Under the pieces are notes generated by a model, which was given only the letters and a program-made list of their open reading frames with translations, did not search any database and had not been told where the DNA came from. The translations under genes and the position numbers were made by a program. Source: Galbibacter pacificus (lineage in GTDB: Bacteria > Bacteroidota > Bacteroidia > Flavobacteriales > Flavobacteriaceae). From it: 64,000 bases of DNA. Within the stretch, counting starts at the first letter, position 1, and each line of letters opens with the position of its first letter. Shown here in pieces: positions 52,525 through 63,111 of the stretch. Location: assembly GCF_029603155.1 (NCBI RefSeq), contig NZ_JAPMUA010000005.1, forward strand, positions 186,001-250,000, in the 5' to 3' direction.

Positions 52525-54243
52525 TTACCAACCCGGGTTTTGTTCGTAAACTCCGTTTGAAAGTCTTACTTCCGATTCAGGAATCGGAACCAACCCCTTT
52601 GTTTCGGGTCTGTATTGTACACTGTATGTAGCATCTACACCAGAATTTCTAACATTGATTTGAGCTCCAAAAGCATCATCTACATCTCCCCAGCGTACCA
52701 AATCGAACCAACGTAAGCCTTCAAAAGCAAATTCGTGTAAGCGTTCCTCTTTTAAGGCATCTAAAGAATACCCTACAGATGTTAACCCTGCCCTGCCCCT
52801 AACGGCATTTATACCATCGGCTGTTTCAGAAATTTCAGAATGCATTAACAATACATCGGCAAAACGCAGGTATACATAATCTTGAGCTGCCCATAATTGC
52901 ATTGGGTCTCCATTATTCATATCGTATAAAAAATAGAACATTCCTTTAACTCCATCTTCTCCTTCAGGATCAGGATCTTGATGTTGAATGGTGGTATACT
53001 TTTTATTTACCAATCCGGTTTCATGATCGCCTTTATCTGCCTGCCAACCACCAGTACCCTGATCGGCATCGCCCAATTGAAGAATAGATCCTTCTTTTCT
53101 TGGATCGGCATCGTCCCATTGGTTCCAGAGCGTAGGATTTACAGGTCCCCAGCCCCATCCTTGTCCGAATGGCACCATAGAGTTATCGCGAATACCAAAG
53201 AAAAGCGGATATCTGTTGTTGTATTGTTGCCCCCAATCCCAGTTGGTGGTAGAATACCGTTGTACAAACATAAACTCTTCGTTACCAGTTCCAAAAGTTG
53301 GGCTTAACCCATCTTGACCAGCCCATGCCAAGCCTTCGGTATCTGCCCAAGGAAGAACCACGTCTCCAGCACTTGTATTTACATAAGAATATGGCCATAA
53401 GTTTCTAAAATCGTCTACTAAGCCATAGCCACTATTATTGATACAATCATCTAAATATGCGATTACTTGCGATTTTGAAACCGAGCCGCCTTCCGGCAAA
53501 GGTAAATCGCTTGCCGCCTGCCCTTCAATATTGGTCATATACCCTGTATAATACAAGTAAGCCCTTGCCATATAAGCTTCTGCCACCCATTTATCGGCAT
53601 GTCCATATCGAGCTGTTGGCGTTGATGTAAATGGTGTGGAAGGGAATAAATCTATTGCCATTTTAAAATCGGCGGTAATTTGCGCATAAGTATCTGTATA
53701 TGATGATCTTGGCACATCTCTTGGGGCATTGATACTAAGAATTAAAGGTACCCCTCCAAAAAACTTAGCCGCTCTAAAGTAAAAAAAGCCTCTCATAAAA
53801 TGAGCTTCTGCCAAGGTTTGGTTTTTATATTCGGTAGCTTCGGCCTCGGTATTGAAATAGGATGAGAAATCGGCATCAGGAACTGTTTCAATAATGGTAT
53901 TACATCTATTTACGCCATAATAAGTTTGTACCCATAAATCTTTATAGGTATCTTCTTCGGGATCTTGAAAGCTGTCTACATTTTTGGCCGATCGGTCGTC
54001 GGGACCTCCACCGCCAAACATCATATCGGAGAGTAGATTTGCAGCTATTGCCTCATCGCTATGTGGCCCTGCCGTATATAAGGCATTGTACACACCTCCC
54101 ATAGCTTCTTCTATATCTTGCGGACGACTATAATAATTATCAAAATTTTTATGATAGAGGTCTTCTGTATCTGTAATATCTTGACTACAACCCACTAATA
54201 GTGTTATTGTAGCAACAGATATACTATATATTATTTTTTTCAT
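52525..54243 (-). CDS. SusD/RagB-like surface glycan-binding lipoprotein
   Basis: A 572-residue lipoprotein with lipobox LVGC (Cys about residue 19). The RagB/SusD pattern is clear: an N-terminal EEAMGGVYNALYT region, TLAEAHFMRGFFYFRAAKFFGGVPLIL, KWVAEAYMARAYLYYTG, and the C-terminal family ending (RLHEFAFEGLRWFDLVRWGD, LVPIPESEVRLSNG). It would cap the SusC barrel encoded upstream, 18 bp away. It differs in type from the SusD at 44.4 kb, so the two loci probably take different substrates. Confidence 0.95.
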   Translation of the reverse strand: MKKIIYSISVATITLLVGCSQDITDTEDLYHKNFDNYYSRPQDIEEAMGGVYNALYTAGPHSDEAIAANLLSDMMFGGGGPDDRSAKNVDSFQDPEEDTYKDLWVQTYYGVNRCNTIIETVPDADFSSYFNTEAEATEYKNQTLAEAHFMRGFFYFRAAKFFGGVPLILSINAPRDVPRSSYTDTYAQITADFKMAIDLFPSTPFTSTPTARYGHADKWVAEAYMARAYLYYTGYMTNIEGQAASDLPLPEGGSVSKSQVIAYLDDCINNSGYGLVDDFRNLWPYSYVNTSAGDVVLPWADTEGLAWAGQDGLSPTFGTGNEEFMFVQRYSTTNWDWGQQYNNRYPLFFGIRDNSMVPFGQGWGWGPVNPTLWNQWDDADPRKEGSILQLGDADQGTGGWQADKGDHETGLVNKKYTTIQHQDPDPEGEDGVKGMFYFLYDMNNGDPMQLWAAQDYVYLRFADVLLMHSEISETADGINAVRGRAGLTSVGYSLDALKEERLHEFAFEGLRWFDLVRWGDVDDAFGAQINVRNSGVDATYSVQYRPETKGLVPIPESEVRLSNGVYEQNPGW

Positions 54244-54261
54244 TGTCTTTTTATTTTATGA

Positions 54262-57200
54262 TTAAAAGTCAACACTCAATCCAAGCATTACTGTTCTTGG
54301 TAGGGGGTACAACCCTAAGTCTACACCAGATGCCCATGGAGTATTATCGTTACCACCATAAGCAACATCGGGATCCATTCCATCGTAATTGGTAAAAGTG
54401 TACAGGTTATTGATTGCAGCATAAATATTCACTTCCTTTATATAATCAATATCCTTTAAGTACTGACCCAATTTAAATCCAAAAGTTAGGTTGCTTATTC
54501 TTAAATAATCGGCATCCTGCATATAGATATCAGAAATCAAGTTGGTATTTCTATTGGATACTGAACTCATGCGCGGCAACTTATTGGAAGTTCCTTCCCC
54601 ATGCCAACGGTTAAATATGTCCGTGGTATAATTTTGATCGAAATTATCGGCAAACGAACGGTACGATTGCATTACCTGCATTCCGAATTTGCCTGTCAAC
54701 GTAGTATTTACATAAAATCCTTTGTATTCGGCATTTAACTGTATTCCCAGTTCGTAATCTGGTAACGGGCTCCCTAACATGGTTTTATCGCTTTCGTCGA
54801 TTACCCCATCTTGGTTTTGATCTACAAAACGAACATCTCCGGGGCGTTGGTCGGCAAAATACGGCGTACCATCTGTAGGTTTTACATAAGCATCAACTTC
54901 ATCCTGGTTTTGTAGAATACCATCGGTTTCATATCCATAGAAGTATCCTATTGGATATCCTACTTCTGCCCTTGAAATATAAGCGGTGCCTTGCGATAAT
55001 ATATGTGGTTCTCCATTAATAATACCCTCAGCATTTGCTAATTTAACAACTTCATTTTTATTATATGATCCCGTAACGGTTGCTCCATAAGAAAAATCTC
55101 CGGCGGTATCGTTCCAAGACAACATTACTTCAAACCCTTTATTTTCTATATCTCCTCCATTTATAATTGGCGGTCCTGCTCCAGCTGTTCCGGGTTGTGG
55201 GGCTTCAACTAACCAACCTTTGGTTGACTTTTTATACCAATCGGCCGTAAATGCCAATCTTGAATTTAAAAAACGTGCATCCAAACCAAAATCCAATTGT
55301 TCTGAAGTTTCCCAAGTTACCTCAGGGTTTGGAATTCTTGTTGGAATTGTAGCATTGGCCGATATTGGTTTGGTATCCCCAAAATAATAACCAGGACTTA
55401 TATATGAAACTGTTGAACTATATATAAAATTATCAATGCTCTGATTACCATTTTGCCCCCAACTTCCTCTTAATTTGATAAAAGTATTGGTATCTGACAT
55501 GAAATTCTCCTCACTTATTACCCAACCGGCAGAAACAGAAGGGAAATACCCCCATCTATATCCCCTAGCAAAGTTGGATGAATTATCGGCCCTCATAACA
55601 GCTGATAGCATATACTTTTCTTTATAATTATATTGTAATCTTCCAATATAAGATAGTACACCGCCACCTCCGGAAGCACCATCTGATCCCCAAGTATCTA
55701 TAGCTCCAATAACACTTTTAGTTACGTTATTTAAAAAAGCATTATCAGGATTGTAATATTGAGAATTCGCCATAGTTCCTCCAACATTAAAATCAATTTC
55801 ATTTTTATTAATCTCATTACCAATCAAGGCTGTCAAATTATGGTTTCCAAAACTATGCTCGTATGAAAGTGTATTGGTAAAAGTAGAAGTGTTGCCTAAA
55901 TATTGACTTTGGTTAACACCGTCTGTAGCGTTTTGGTATAGTGTACCTAATGCATATGTAGGTGTCCAGGATCTACCAGTACCAAACCATGCATTAATAC
56001 CGTATGAAGATCTAAACTTTAGATTCTTCATTGGTTCTATCTCCATATACACGTTCCCGACAATGTTATTTCCTTTATTGCCTAAGTTGGCATAATTATG
56101 ACGGTAATACATTACAGCCAATGGGTTGTGCGAGTTGTTGGAAATCCCGTCCATAGTTGGCGTAAAACCATATTGGTCTGGCGAATCTGCCCAATAAGCC
56201 GGCATTAACGGGTGTTGAACCAAGGCATTGTGCAAGTCGTTCCAGTAAATATTTCCTGTGGCTACGCTTCTGTTTTCTGTTTGTGAATACGTAAAGTTCT
56301 CTCCTAAGGTAACAAGGCTTCTGTCGTCGTTTTTAAATAAAACAAACTCCGTATTTAAACGTGTGGTTAAACGTTTAAAACCTGCATCGGTTACATCGCC
56401 CCCTATAATACCCTTTTGGTCGTAATAAGAAGCCCCCAATGAGTAGGTTATATCTTCGCTTCCTCCGGTTATATTTATGGAATGGTTAGAAACAGGTGCA
56501 TTCTTCATGGTAATTTCGTCAATCCAATTGGTTCCTTCCCAACCATTTTGAAGCATGTTCCATACATCCTCGCCCAGTTGTGTTCCCAACTGCCCGGGAT
56601 AGGTGTTGTTTAACCAACTATTGTTCTTTATTAAAGCTTCCCAATTGTTTGGTGCCAATCCGTCATTTACACGGCCTTCGTCCATAATATACATGTATTC
56701 CTGTGCATTTAAAGGCGTTAGGTTTTTGTATATGTTCTGGAAACCATAAAACGATTCGTAATGCACCTGTGCCTGTCTGGACTTTTTACCTTGACGTGTA
56801 GTTACCAAAACCACTCCGTTTGCGGCACGCGAACCATAAATGGCAGCAGAGGCAGCATCTTTTAATACATCGATGCTTTCAATATCCCCTGAGCTTAAAT
56901 AATCTATATTTCCAACCGCAACACCATCTACAATATAAAGTGGGTTTGAATTTCCAATAGTTCCCAAACCACGGATGGTTACTTTGGTACCAGCTCCGGG
57001 AGCACCATTATTTCTTGTAACACTTACCCCAGGTGCAACACCTTGTAAGGCCTCCATAGCTGTTCCCGTATTTAGTTTGGCTATATCTTCTCCTTTTACA
57101 TTTAAGTTGGCCCCTGTTACCAAGGCTTTCTTTTGTACACCATATCCAATTACCACAACTTCTTCCAAAGCTTCCATAGATTGCTCTATAGTTACGTTAA

Positions 57201-57474
57201 TAGAAGTTTGTTGGCCAACCAATACGGTTTGTGTTTTCATACCTACGTATGAAAAGATCAAGTTGTCAGATGGATTTACGCCACTAATGCTGTAGTTCCC
57301 ATCAAAATCTGTCTGAACCCCATTGTTAGTACCTTCTACCATAACCGAAACTCCTGGCATAGGCATTCCGGTATCGTCGATGACAGCACCACTAATGGTT
57401 TTTGTCTGTGAAAATATGCTTTGTATGCAGAGCAGCATCAAGGCAAACATCACAATTTTAAGTTTTGGCATCAT
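54262..57474 (-). CDS. SusC/RagA-family TonB-linked outer-membrane protein
   Basis: A 1070-residue outer-membrane receptor. After the signal peptide comes a CarboxypepD_reg-like domain (ISGAVIDDTGMPMPGVSVMVEG, TDFDGNYSISG). The plug domain includes LYIVDGVAVGN and SIDVLKDAASAAIYGSRAANGVVLV. The barrel ends in the usual aromatic strand (TVMLGLSVDF). It begins with two Met codons (57474 and 57471). It heads the operon susC-susD-lipoprotein and is preceded by a 639-bp untranslated spacer. The hybrid regulator encoded upstream is a likely controller. Substrate unknown, perhaps an amino-sugar glycan given the neighbours. Confidence 0.96.
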   Translation of the reverse strand: MMPKLKIVMFALMLLCIQSIFSQTKTISGAVIDDTGMPMPGVSVMVEGTNNGVQTDFDGNYSISGVNPSDNLIFSYVGMKTQTVLVGQQTSINVTIEQSMEALEEVVVIGYGVQKKALVTGANLNVKGEDIAKLNTGTAMEALQGVAPGVSVTRNNGAPGAGTKVTIRGLGTIGNSNPLYIVDGVAVGNIDYLSSGDIESIDVLKDAASAAIYGSRAANGVVLVTTRQGKKSRQAQVHYESFYGFQNIYKNLTPLNAQEYMYIMDEGRVNDGLAPNNWEALIKNNSWLNNTYPGQLGTQLGEDVWNMLQNGWEGTNWIDEITMKNAPVSNHSINITGGSEDITYSLGASYYDQKGIIGGDVTDAGFKRLTTRLNTEFVLFKNDDRSLVTLGENFTYSQTENRSVATGNIYWNDLHNALVQHPLMPAYWADSPDQYGFTPTMDGISNNSHNPLAVMYYRHNYANLGNKGNNIVGNVYMEIEPMKNLKFRSSYGINAWFGTGRSWTPTYALGTLYQNATDGVNQSQYLGNTSTFTNTLSYEHSFGNHNLTALIGNEINKNEIDFNVGGTMANSQYYNPDNAFLNNVTKSVIGAIDTWGSDGASGGGGVLSYIGRLQYNYKEKYMLSAVMRADNSSNFARGYRWGYFPSVSAGWVISEENFMSDTNTFIKLRGSWGQNGNQSIDNFIYSSTVSYISPGYYFGDTKPISANATIPTRIPNPEVTWETSEQLDFGLDARFLNSRLAFTADWYKKSTKGWLVEAPQPGTAGAGPPIINGGDIENKGFEVMLSWNDTAGDFSYGATVTGSYNKNEVVKLANAEGIINGEPHILSQGTAYISRAEVGYPIGYFYGYETDGILQNQDEVDAYVKPTDGTPYFADQRPGDVRFVDQNQDGVIDESDKTMLGSPLPDYELGIQLNAEYKGFYVNTTLTGKFGMQVMQSYRSFADNFDQNYTTDIFNRWHGEGTSNKLPRMSSVSNRNTNLISDIYMQDADYLRISNLTFGFKLGQYLKDIDYIKEVNIYAAINNLYTFTNYDGMDPDVAYGGNDNTPWASGVDLGLYPLPRTVMLGLSVDF

Positions 57475-58113
57475 TTTAATTAATTTAAATTATTGAGTTA
57501 GTACTTAATTTTTATTACGGCAAGCATATAGAAATAATACGCTGTGTATTAAAACACATAAAACACAAGAAACACCAATAGCCCTATAATAATGGCTATT
57601 AATAATACTTCGCATAATGTTCTCCAGCTAAACCGCATAAAACTTTGATTGTGTTATGTAAATGTTAAAAAACCATTAACGAAATCGTAATAGTTTTTCA
57701 GCAATCAGTGTCACATTTGAAGCAATCTTGCCCAAACACATACCTTTTGCAACATTTGTTTCTACAAATGCAACATAATTACCATTTGTAAAAACCCTAT
57801 AAACACAATAAAGAGGAGCGGTTTTGATTAATTTCTGAAAAAATGGAGAGCTTTAGAGGAATAATTGCGTGCAAAGAATGGTAACAGCAATTAATAGTTA
57901 ACAGTAACGAGGTATGAAATCTTTAAAAAATGTTAATTCAACAAATGCTATATTGAAAGAAGAATATGAATTGACCCACAAAATAATTGGTGACATGAAC
58001 CAAACATGTATATAGTATTTGTATTTGTTATACAATGAGTAAAATCTATAAAATAACTAGTAGAAGTAACATCGAAAAGATGCTTTTTTTTATATTTTTT
58101 TGCCTGTAGTTTT
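57475..58113. promoter_or_regulatory. Long leader upstream of second susC with an inverted repeat
   Basis: A 639-bp AT-rich gene-free stretch between the SUMF1-fold gene and susC, both on the minus strand. AATAGCC (57577-57583) and GGCTATT (57594-57600) form an exact inverted repeat with a 10-bp spacer about 103 bp before the susC ATG. This is a candidate regulator site. No ORF with family features and no RNA gene was recognised. Confidence 0.4.
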
Positions 58114-58812
58114 TTATTTTCTAGAGTTGGTTGCCACTCTAAATCCCAAGTCGTCTATTCTGAAAGAAAAAGGATGGCTTCTTCTTCGAGTTGTTGCCAT
58201 AACGCTCCTTTCTTGGTCACACCAACCACCGCCACGAAAAACCCGATATGTTCCGTAAACAGTTTCATCATAAATGTCCGAGCACCATTCCCAAACATTA
58301 CCCAGCATATCGTAAAGCCCCCATTTGTTAGGTTGTTTTTGTCCGACTTCTTGAGTTTGGTTATTGGAATTGTTTTTAAACCAAGCAACATCGTTCAAAT
58401 CTCCGTACCGAATGTCTTTAGTTCCTGCTTGGCAGGCATATTGCCATTCGGCTTCTGTTGGCAATCGAAATCCATTTGTTTTTGAATTTAAGCTTACTTT
58501 TTCAGTTGCTAAGTCAATTATATAACAATTCTCCCTGCCTAAAGATCTAGATAGTCCATTACAAAAATTCACGGCATCAATCCATGAAACGGTTTCAACC
58601 GGCAATCTATCTCCCTTGAATGCCGAGGGGTTTTCGTTGGTTATTGTCTTATATAATTGTTGTGTTATTGGGAATTTAAAAAGTTCAAAAGAATTTATAT
58701 CAACCGACCAGGTTTCTTTTTTTCGGTCATCTCGCATGTCGATAGTTCCCATAGGAATGTTCACCAACAACTCGTCAATTCCTTTTTTATCTATGTTTTT
58801 TATCGTGTTCAC
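58114..58812 (-). CDS. SUMF1/FGE-fold protein without sulfatase context
   Basis: A 232-residue soluble protein with the formylglycine-generating-enzyme (SUMF1) fold: MGTIDMRDDR, FPITQQLYKTI, VSWIDAVNFCNGLS, GFRLPTEAEWQYAC, GLYDMLGNVWEWCSD, and RVFRGGGWCDQERSV followed by RRRSHPF. The FGE catalytic pair of cysteines in the last motif is not complete, since only one Cys follows RGGGW. No signal peptide and no sulfatase gene are present in the window. The start is GTG 58812. It is therefore probably a fold relative with another job, such as binding or regulation. It lies upstream of the susC leader and 129 bp downstream of the hybrid regulator, all on the same strand. Confidence 0.8.
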   Translation of the reverse strand: MNTIKNIDKKGIDELLVNIPMGTIDMRDDRKKETWSVDINSFELFKFPITQQLYKTITNENPSAFKGDRLPVETVSWIDAVNFCNGLSRSLGRENCYIIDLATEKVSLNSKTNGFRLPTEAEWQYACQAGTKDIRYGDLNDVAWFKNNSNNQTQEVGQKQPNKWGLYDMLGNVWEWCSDIYDETVYGTYRVFRGGGWCDQERSVMATTRRRSHPFSFRIDDLGFRVATNSRK

Positions 58813-58941
58813 GGTTGTTTTTTTAAATAAAGACTAGCTACCTAATATAATACATTTGTTTGTTTTATATTGAAACCAGAGTTCATTTTATTATATGGAA
58901 GATGGCCCCTGAATATGAAGGGTAAAAACCAAAACTTAAAA

Positions 58942-61900
58942 TCATTTAGTCTTTACTTCTTCCTCTACTTGGGTTGGAAGCATCCCAAAACAAGCTTTAA
59001 AACATTTTGTAAAATAGGATGACGATGAAAAACCAACGGCATATGAAACCTCGCTTATATTATTATTCCCAGCCTGTATTAAAGCCTTTGCCTTATGAAG
59101 CCTGATGTTTCTAATAAACTCATTGGCAGTTTGCCCTGTCAATGCCTTTAATTTTCTATAGACCTGACTCCTACTTAAATTAAGATGCGACGCAAGGGAT
59201 TCAACATTTATATCGGGTTCGCTGATGTTTTTATTAATATAATTAAGCGCCTTTTGTATAAATTCTTTGTCTAGTGATGTGGTATTGACATTGGAGGGGA
59301 CATCGCTTATGGCACTAAAATATTTGTTGAAGATTAATTGCCTGCTGGTAATTAATTGCGATAACCGAAGCTTTAACAGTCTCATATCAAACGGCTTCAC
59401 CATATATGCATCTGCCCCAATTTCTATCCCGTCTATCCTGTCGTCTATTTTGGCCTTGGCCGTGAGCATCAACAAAGGAATATGACTTGTACGGATATCG
59501 GTTTTTATATATTTACAAAAATCAAACCCGTTCATTTCCGGCATGATAACATCTGTTATTATAACATCGGGAAGTACTTCTTTTGCCATTTGCAGCCCTT
59601 CTTTACCGTTGTTTGCCGCAACTACCTTATAATGCCCTTTTAGTTCGTTTTTTAAATAGTTTCTAAGTTCCGGGTTGTCTTCAACCAATAATAATGTATA
59701 AAAATTGGCTTGCCCGTCCATGGCACATTCATCTTCTGCTTCTTCGCTCATGGTCGCTTCTATATATTTTGGGGCATTTGGAAGTTGCTCGTTTAAATCA
59801 GAATAAATTTCATTCTCTTTAAAGTGACCTTTTCCCTTTGGAAGTATTATTTTAAAAACAGTCCCCTTTTCCAATTCGCTTTCAACTTCAACCTTGCCCT
59901 TATGAAGCTCCACAAAACTTTGTACCACTTCTAGGCCTATTCCCGTACCGCTAAAGTACATTTTGTTGGAACCTTCAACTTGATAAAAACGTTCGAACAT
60001 TTTTTCGACTTGTTCTTTCGCTATCCCGATTCCTGTATCTGAAATAATAATTTCTACCGCTTGAGATTTATAATTTTCATTCACTAAAGGGAAACGTACC
60101 AAATCGTCTTTGGACCGCAGTGAAACACTAATGGTACCTCCATTGGGCGTTGCTTTAAAAGCATTGGAAATTACGTTGAAAATAATTTTTTCCAGCATAC
60201 TTTCATCGGCCCAAATAGCAAGGTCATTTTCATCTGTATCCATGCTTATAGCTATATTTTTGGCATGGGCTTCTTCTTTAAAATAACTCAAGACTTCGTT
60301 GGCCAGCGTTACCAAGTTAAATTCCCTGGCCTTTACGCGTATTTTATTCAGCTCCAACTTTCTAAAGTCCAACAGTTCGTTTACCAACCTATGGAGCCTT
60401 GCCGTGTTTTTGTGTATAATGTTGTGTTTTTCCCGAATCGACTTAGGAAAATCTACACTTTCATTATTAATAATATCCTGAAGCGGGTTCATTATCAAGG
60501 TAAGCGGCGTTCTGAACTCATGTGATATATTGGTGAAAAACTGAAATTTTTTCTCGTTTAGGTCTTTTTCCTGTTGTCTTTTCTCTTTTTCGTATTTTAC
60601 TATTTGCTTTTCCCTAATCCTACTTTGTGTCATTTTATTCAAGACATACAATCCTATAAAAAACAATGCGATATAACCAAACAATGCCCAATTTGTTTTC
60701 CACCATGGGGGCAATATCGTTATTTTTAACTCTAAAGGATCTGTATTCCATACCCCATCGTTATTAGACGATTTTAACTTAAACGTATAATTTCCTGGAT
60801 CCAAATTTGTATAGGTGGCGCTCTTAGCGTTCCCTACGTAATTCCATGTATCTTCATAACCTGCTAAATAATAGGCATATTCGTTTTTTTCAGGCCGTGT
60901 ATAATTTATCCCCGAATATTCTATGGTAAACACCGGTTGCTTATTTGTCAATGCAATGCTGTCGGTTTCTGCAATTACCTTGCTTAAAGGGGAATCGGGC
61001 TGTGTTGGTAGCACCCGCTTGTTAAAAATCCTTAAGTCCGACAAGTATAATATGGTTTCGTGCCGGTTTGTTTCTATATGCTCCGGGTTAAAATAATCCA
61101 CGCCTCCGTAACCCCCAAGGTAAATTTCGCCGTCTTTGCATTTATACGTGGCGTTCATATTAAAATCGTTAGACAACAACCCATCGTTCACGCTATAATT
61201 AACAAACTCATTGGTTTGAGAGTTCATTTTAACGATTCCCGAATTTCCGGTAAGCCATATATCGCCTTCGTCACTTTCTATAATTCCGCAAATGTTTTCC
61301 AAAGGAAGCCCGGTAAGTTTATTGTACCATTTAAAAGTTCCGGTATGGACATCGTATTTTGCCAGCCCGGCGCCCTTGGTCCCTATCCAGATCGTTTTAT
61401 CTTTCCCTTCGTATAAAGACAAAACATGATTGGCCGTGGTTGGGTTATTGTATGCTTCCTGCATCTGTTCCCGCATGGAAACTATTTGAAACTCGCCGTC
61501 CTCCTGTTTTTTTATTTTAAAAAGACCATGCGTTGCCCCCAACCATATATTGTCTTGATGGTCTACCAATACTTTCCAGACATCGCTGTTGTCTAGGCCA
61601 TATTCTTCAAAAACAGCCGAGTTATAATTTGTAAATTTCCCTGTTGAAGGATTATACGAATGCAACCCATTATGAAAGGTGCCAATCCAGATATTACCTT
61701 TTGAATCTTCATCAATGCTCACGATGGTATTCGATAAAAGAGCACCATTGGTAGTATCTATATTGTAATTTATAAAGTTTTTGCTCCCGTTTTTCAGCAA
61801 ATAAATACCATTGTCCCAACTTGCCACCCAGGTGTTGTTCTGGCTATCTTTATATATCGTCTGGATATAATTACTTGTTAGGCCTGTATATGGACTTTTA

Positions 61901-63111
61901 TCAGAAGTATTAATATGGGTAAATTGCTTTGTGGTATTATCTACAATATCTATTCCGCCGCCGTCCATTCCTATCCAAAGCTTTCCTGACATATCCTTGG
62001 ATATGGAAGTAACCGAAGGAGCGTGCAACGAGTTAGGGTTATTATACAAGCTTTCGATGCCCTCAAACTTGTCGTAAAGCCTATCGTAAACAGCAATTCC
62101 CTTGTTGTAGTAACCCAGCCAAATTTTTCGGTCCCTATCTTCAAACAAAGACCATATAGAGTTTACCAACAGGCTTTTCTCGTCTTTGTTGCTCGTTATG
62201 TAATGATTAATTACATTTCCATTGCCATCAACATGAAACAGCCCGTCGTTTTCGGTACCACAAAGTACGGTTCCCCCATGCAGGGCTGTAAGCGAAAACA
62301 AAGGATTTTTTGATATTGGGTAATGTTCCACGCTTCGGGCCTTGTTTTTGGTATGCTGAATGTTGTTTATTTTGTACAACCCTTTAGAATATGAGCCCAC
62401 CCAAATATTATCCTGCTCATCTATGGCCAAGGAATGTATGCCATCTTTAATTACAATCCCATTTGCAAACACCGAAGGCTTTAGCATGTTTTTGCCTGCA
62501 TCATATTCCTGCACCCCCAAATTTGTGGCGGCATACAATTTCCCCATTTCGTCCATCTGTATGGCCAAAATGGTTATTGGCGTAGTTCCGTTTAGTTTGC
62601 TTATCCCTACTTTATCGATTTCGGGTTTAGTGGAAAATTTCATCTTATATAGCCCCCTGCCAAAAGTTCCTATAAACAGGTTTCCGTCTTTATCTTCTTT
62701 AAGGCTTCTTATGGATAAATTGGTATTGGGCGGTAGACCAAAGCCATCGTTGGAGATTCTTTTAAACTGGTCTTTATCGCTATCGTATAAGTTTAGGCCC
62801 TGCTCTGTCCCGACCCAAAACCTATGCTGGCTATCCAGATAGGTGCAATACACCACGCTACTGCTTAATGAAGTGGTATCGTTTAAAACGTATTTATAAG
62901 AATCGTATTCTAAACCATCGTAACGGTACAACCCGGCTCCATTGGTTCCTATCCATATAAAACCATAATCATCTTGATTTATGCTGTATATCCCTACTTT
63001 TGGAATATCTTTCATTGTGCTGACAAAATTGAACCTAGGCAATGGTCTTTGAGACCATAACCCTGTGACCGTCAACAATAAAAGGCATATATAAATGTAC
63101 TTTTTAGGCAT
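58942..63111 (-). CDS. Hybrid two-component system regulator (HTCS)
   Basis: A 1389-residue one-protein sensor and regulator typical of Bacteroidota glycan loci. In order: signal peptide (1-21); two-component propeller repeats to about 700 (IWIGTNGAGLYRYDG and many IWxGT-type blades); a Y_Y_Y domain (about 735-800); a TM helix (about 808-828); HisKA with H864 in FFTNISHEFRTPL; HATPase (about 975-1095); a receiver domain with D1187 in IITDVIMPEMNG; and an AraC-type HTH at the C-terminus (VESLASHLNLSRSQVYRKLKAL, VSYAVGFSSSSYFTKCFK). It binds a periplasmic glycan signal and would activate the adjacent susC operon. It is the largest gene in the window. Confidence 0.96.
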   Translation of the reverse strand: MPKKYIYICLLLLTVTGLWSQRPLPRFNFVSTMKDIPKVGIYSINQDDYGFIWIGTNGAGLYRYDGLEYDSYKYVLNDTTSLSSSVVYCTYLDSQHRFWVGTEQGLNLYDSDKDQFKRISNDGFGLPPNTNLSIRSLKEDKDGNLFIGTFGRGLYKMKFSTKPEIDKVGISKLNGTTPITILAIQMDEMGKLYAATNLGVQEYDAGKNMLKPSVFANGIVIKDGIHSLAIDEQDNIWVGSYSKGLYKINNIQHTKNKARSVEHYPISKNPLFSLTALHGGTVLCGTENDGLFHVDGNGNVINHYITSNKDEKSLLVNSIWSLFEDRDRKIWLGYYNKGIAVYDRLYDKFEGIESLYNNPNSLHAPSVTSISKDMSGKLWIGMDGGGIDIVDNTTKQFTHINTSDKSPYTGLTSNYIQTIYKDSQNNTWVASWDNGIYLLKNGSKNFINYNIDTTNGALLSNTIVSIDEDSKGNIWIGTFHNGLHSYNPSTGKFTNYNSAVFEEYGLDNSDVWKVLVDHQDNIWLGATHGLFKIKKQEDGEFQIVSMREQMQEAYNNPTTANHVLSLYEGKDKTIWIGTKGAGLAKYDVHTGTFKWYNKLTGLPLENICGIIESDEGDIWLTGNSGIVKMNSQTNEFVNYSVNDGLLSNDFNMNATYKCKDGEIYLGGYGGVDYFNPEHIETNRHETILYLSDLRIFNKRVLPTQPDSPLSKVIAETDSIALTNKQPVFTIEYSGINYTRPEKNEYAYYLAGYEDTWNYVGNAKSATYTNLDPGNYTFKLKSSNNDGVWNTDPLELKITILPPWWKTNWALFGYIALFFIGLYVLNKMTQSRIREKQIVKYEKEKRQQEKDLNEKKFQFFTNISHEFRTPLTLIMNPLQDIINNESVDFPKSIREKHNIIHKNTARLHRLVNELLDFRKLELNKIRVKAREFNLVTLANEVLSYFKEEAHAKNIAISMDTDENDLAIWADESMLEKIIFNVISNAFKATPNGGTISVSLRSKDDLVRFPLVNENYKSQAVEIIISDTGIGIAKEQVEKMFERFYQVEGSNKMYFSGTGIGLEVVQSFVELHKGKVEVESELEKGTVFKIILPKGKGHFKENEIYSDLNEQLPNAPKYIEATMSEEAEDECAMDGQANFYTLLLVEDNPELRNYLKNELKGHYKVVAANNGKEGLQMAKEVLPDVIITDVIMPEMNGFDFCKYIKTDIRTSHIPLLMLTAKAKIDDRIDGIEIGADAYMVKPFDMRLLKLRLSQLITSRQLIFNKYFSAISDVPSNVNTTSLDKEFIQKALNYINKNISEPDINVESLASHLNLSRSQVYRKLKALTGQTANEFIRNIRLHKAKALIQAGNNNISEVSYAVGFSSSSYFTKCFKACFGMLPTQVEEEVKTK

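Noticed and set aside
58114..58812. SUMF1-fold protein called as a true formylglycine-generating enzyme
   Set aside because: The second active-site cysteine is missing and no sulfatase is encoded in the window.
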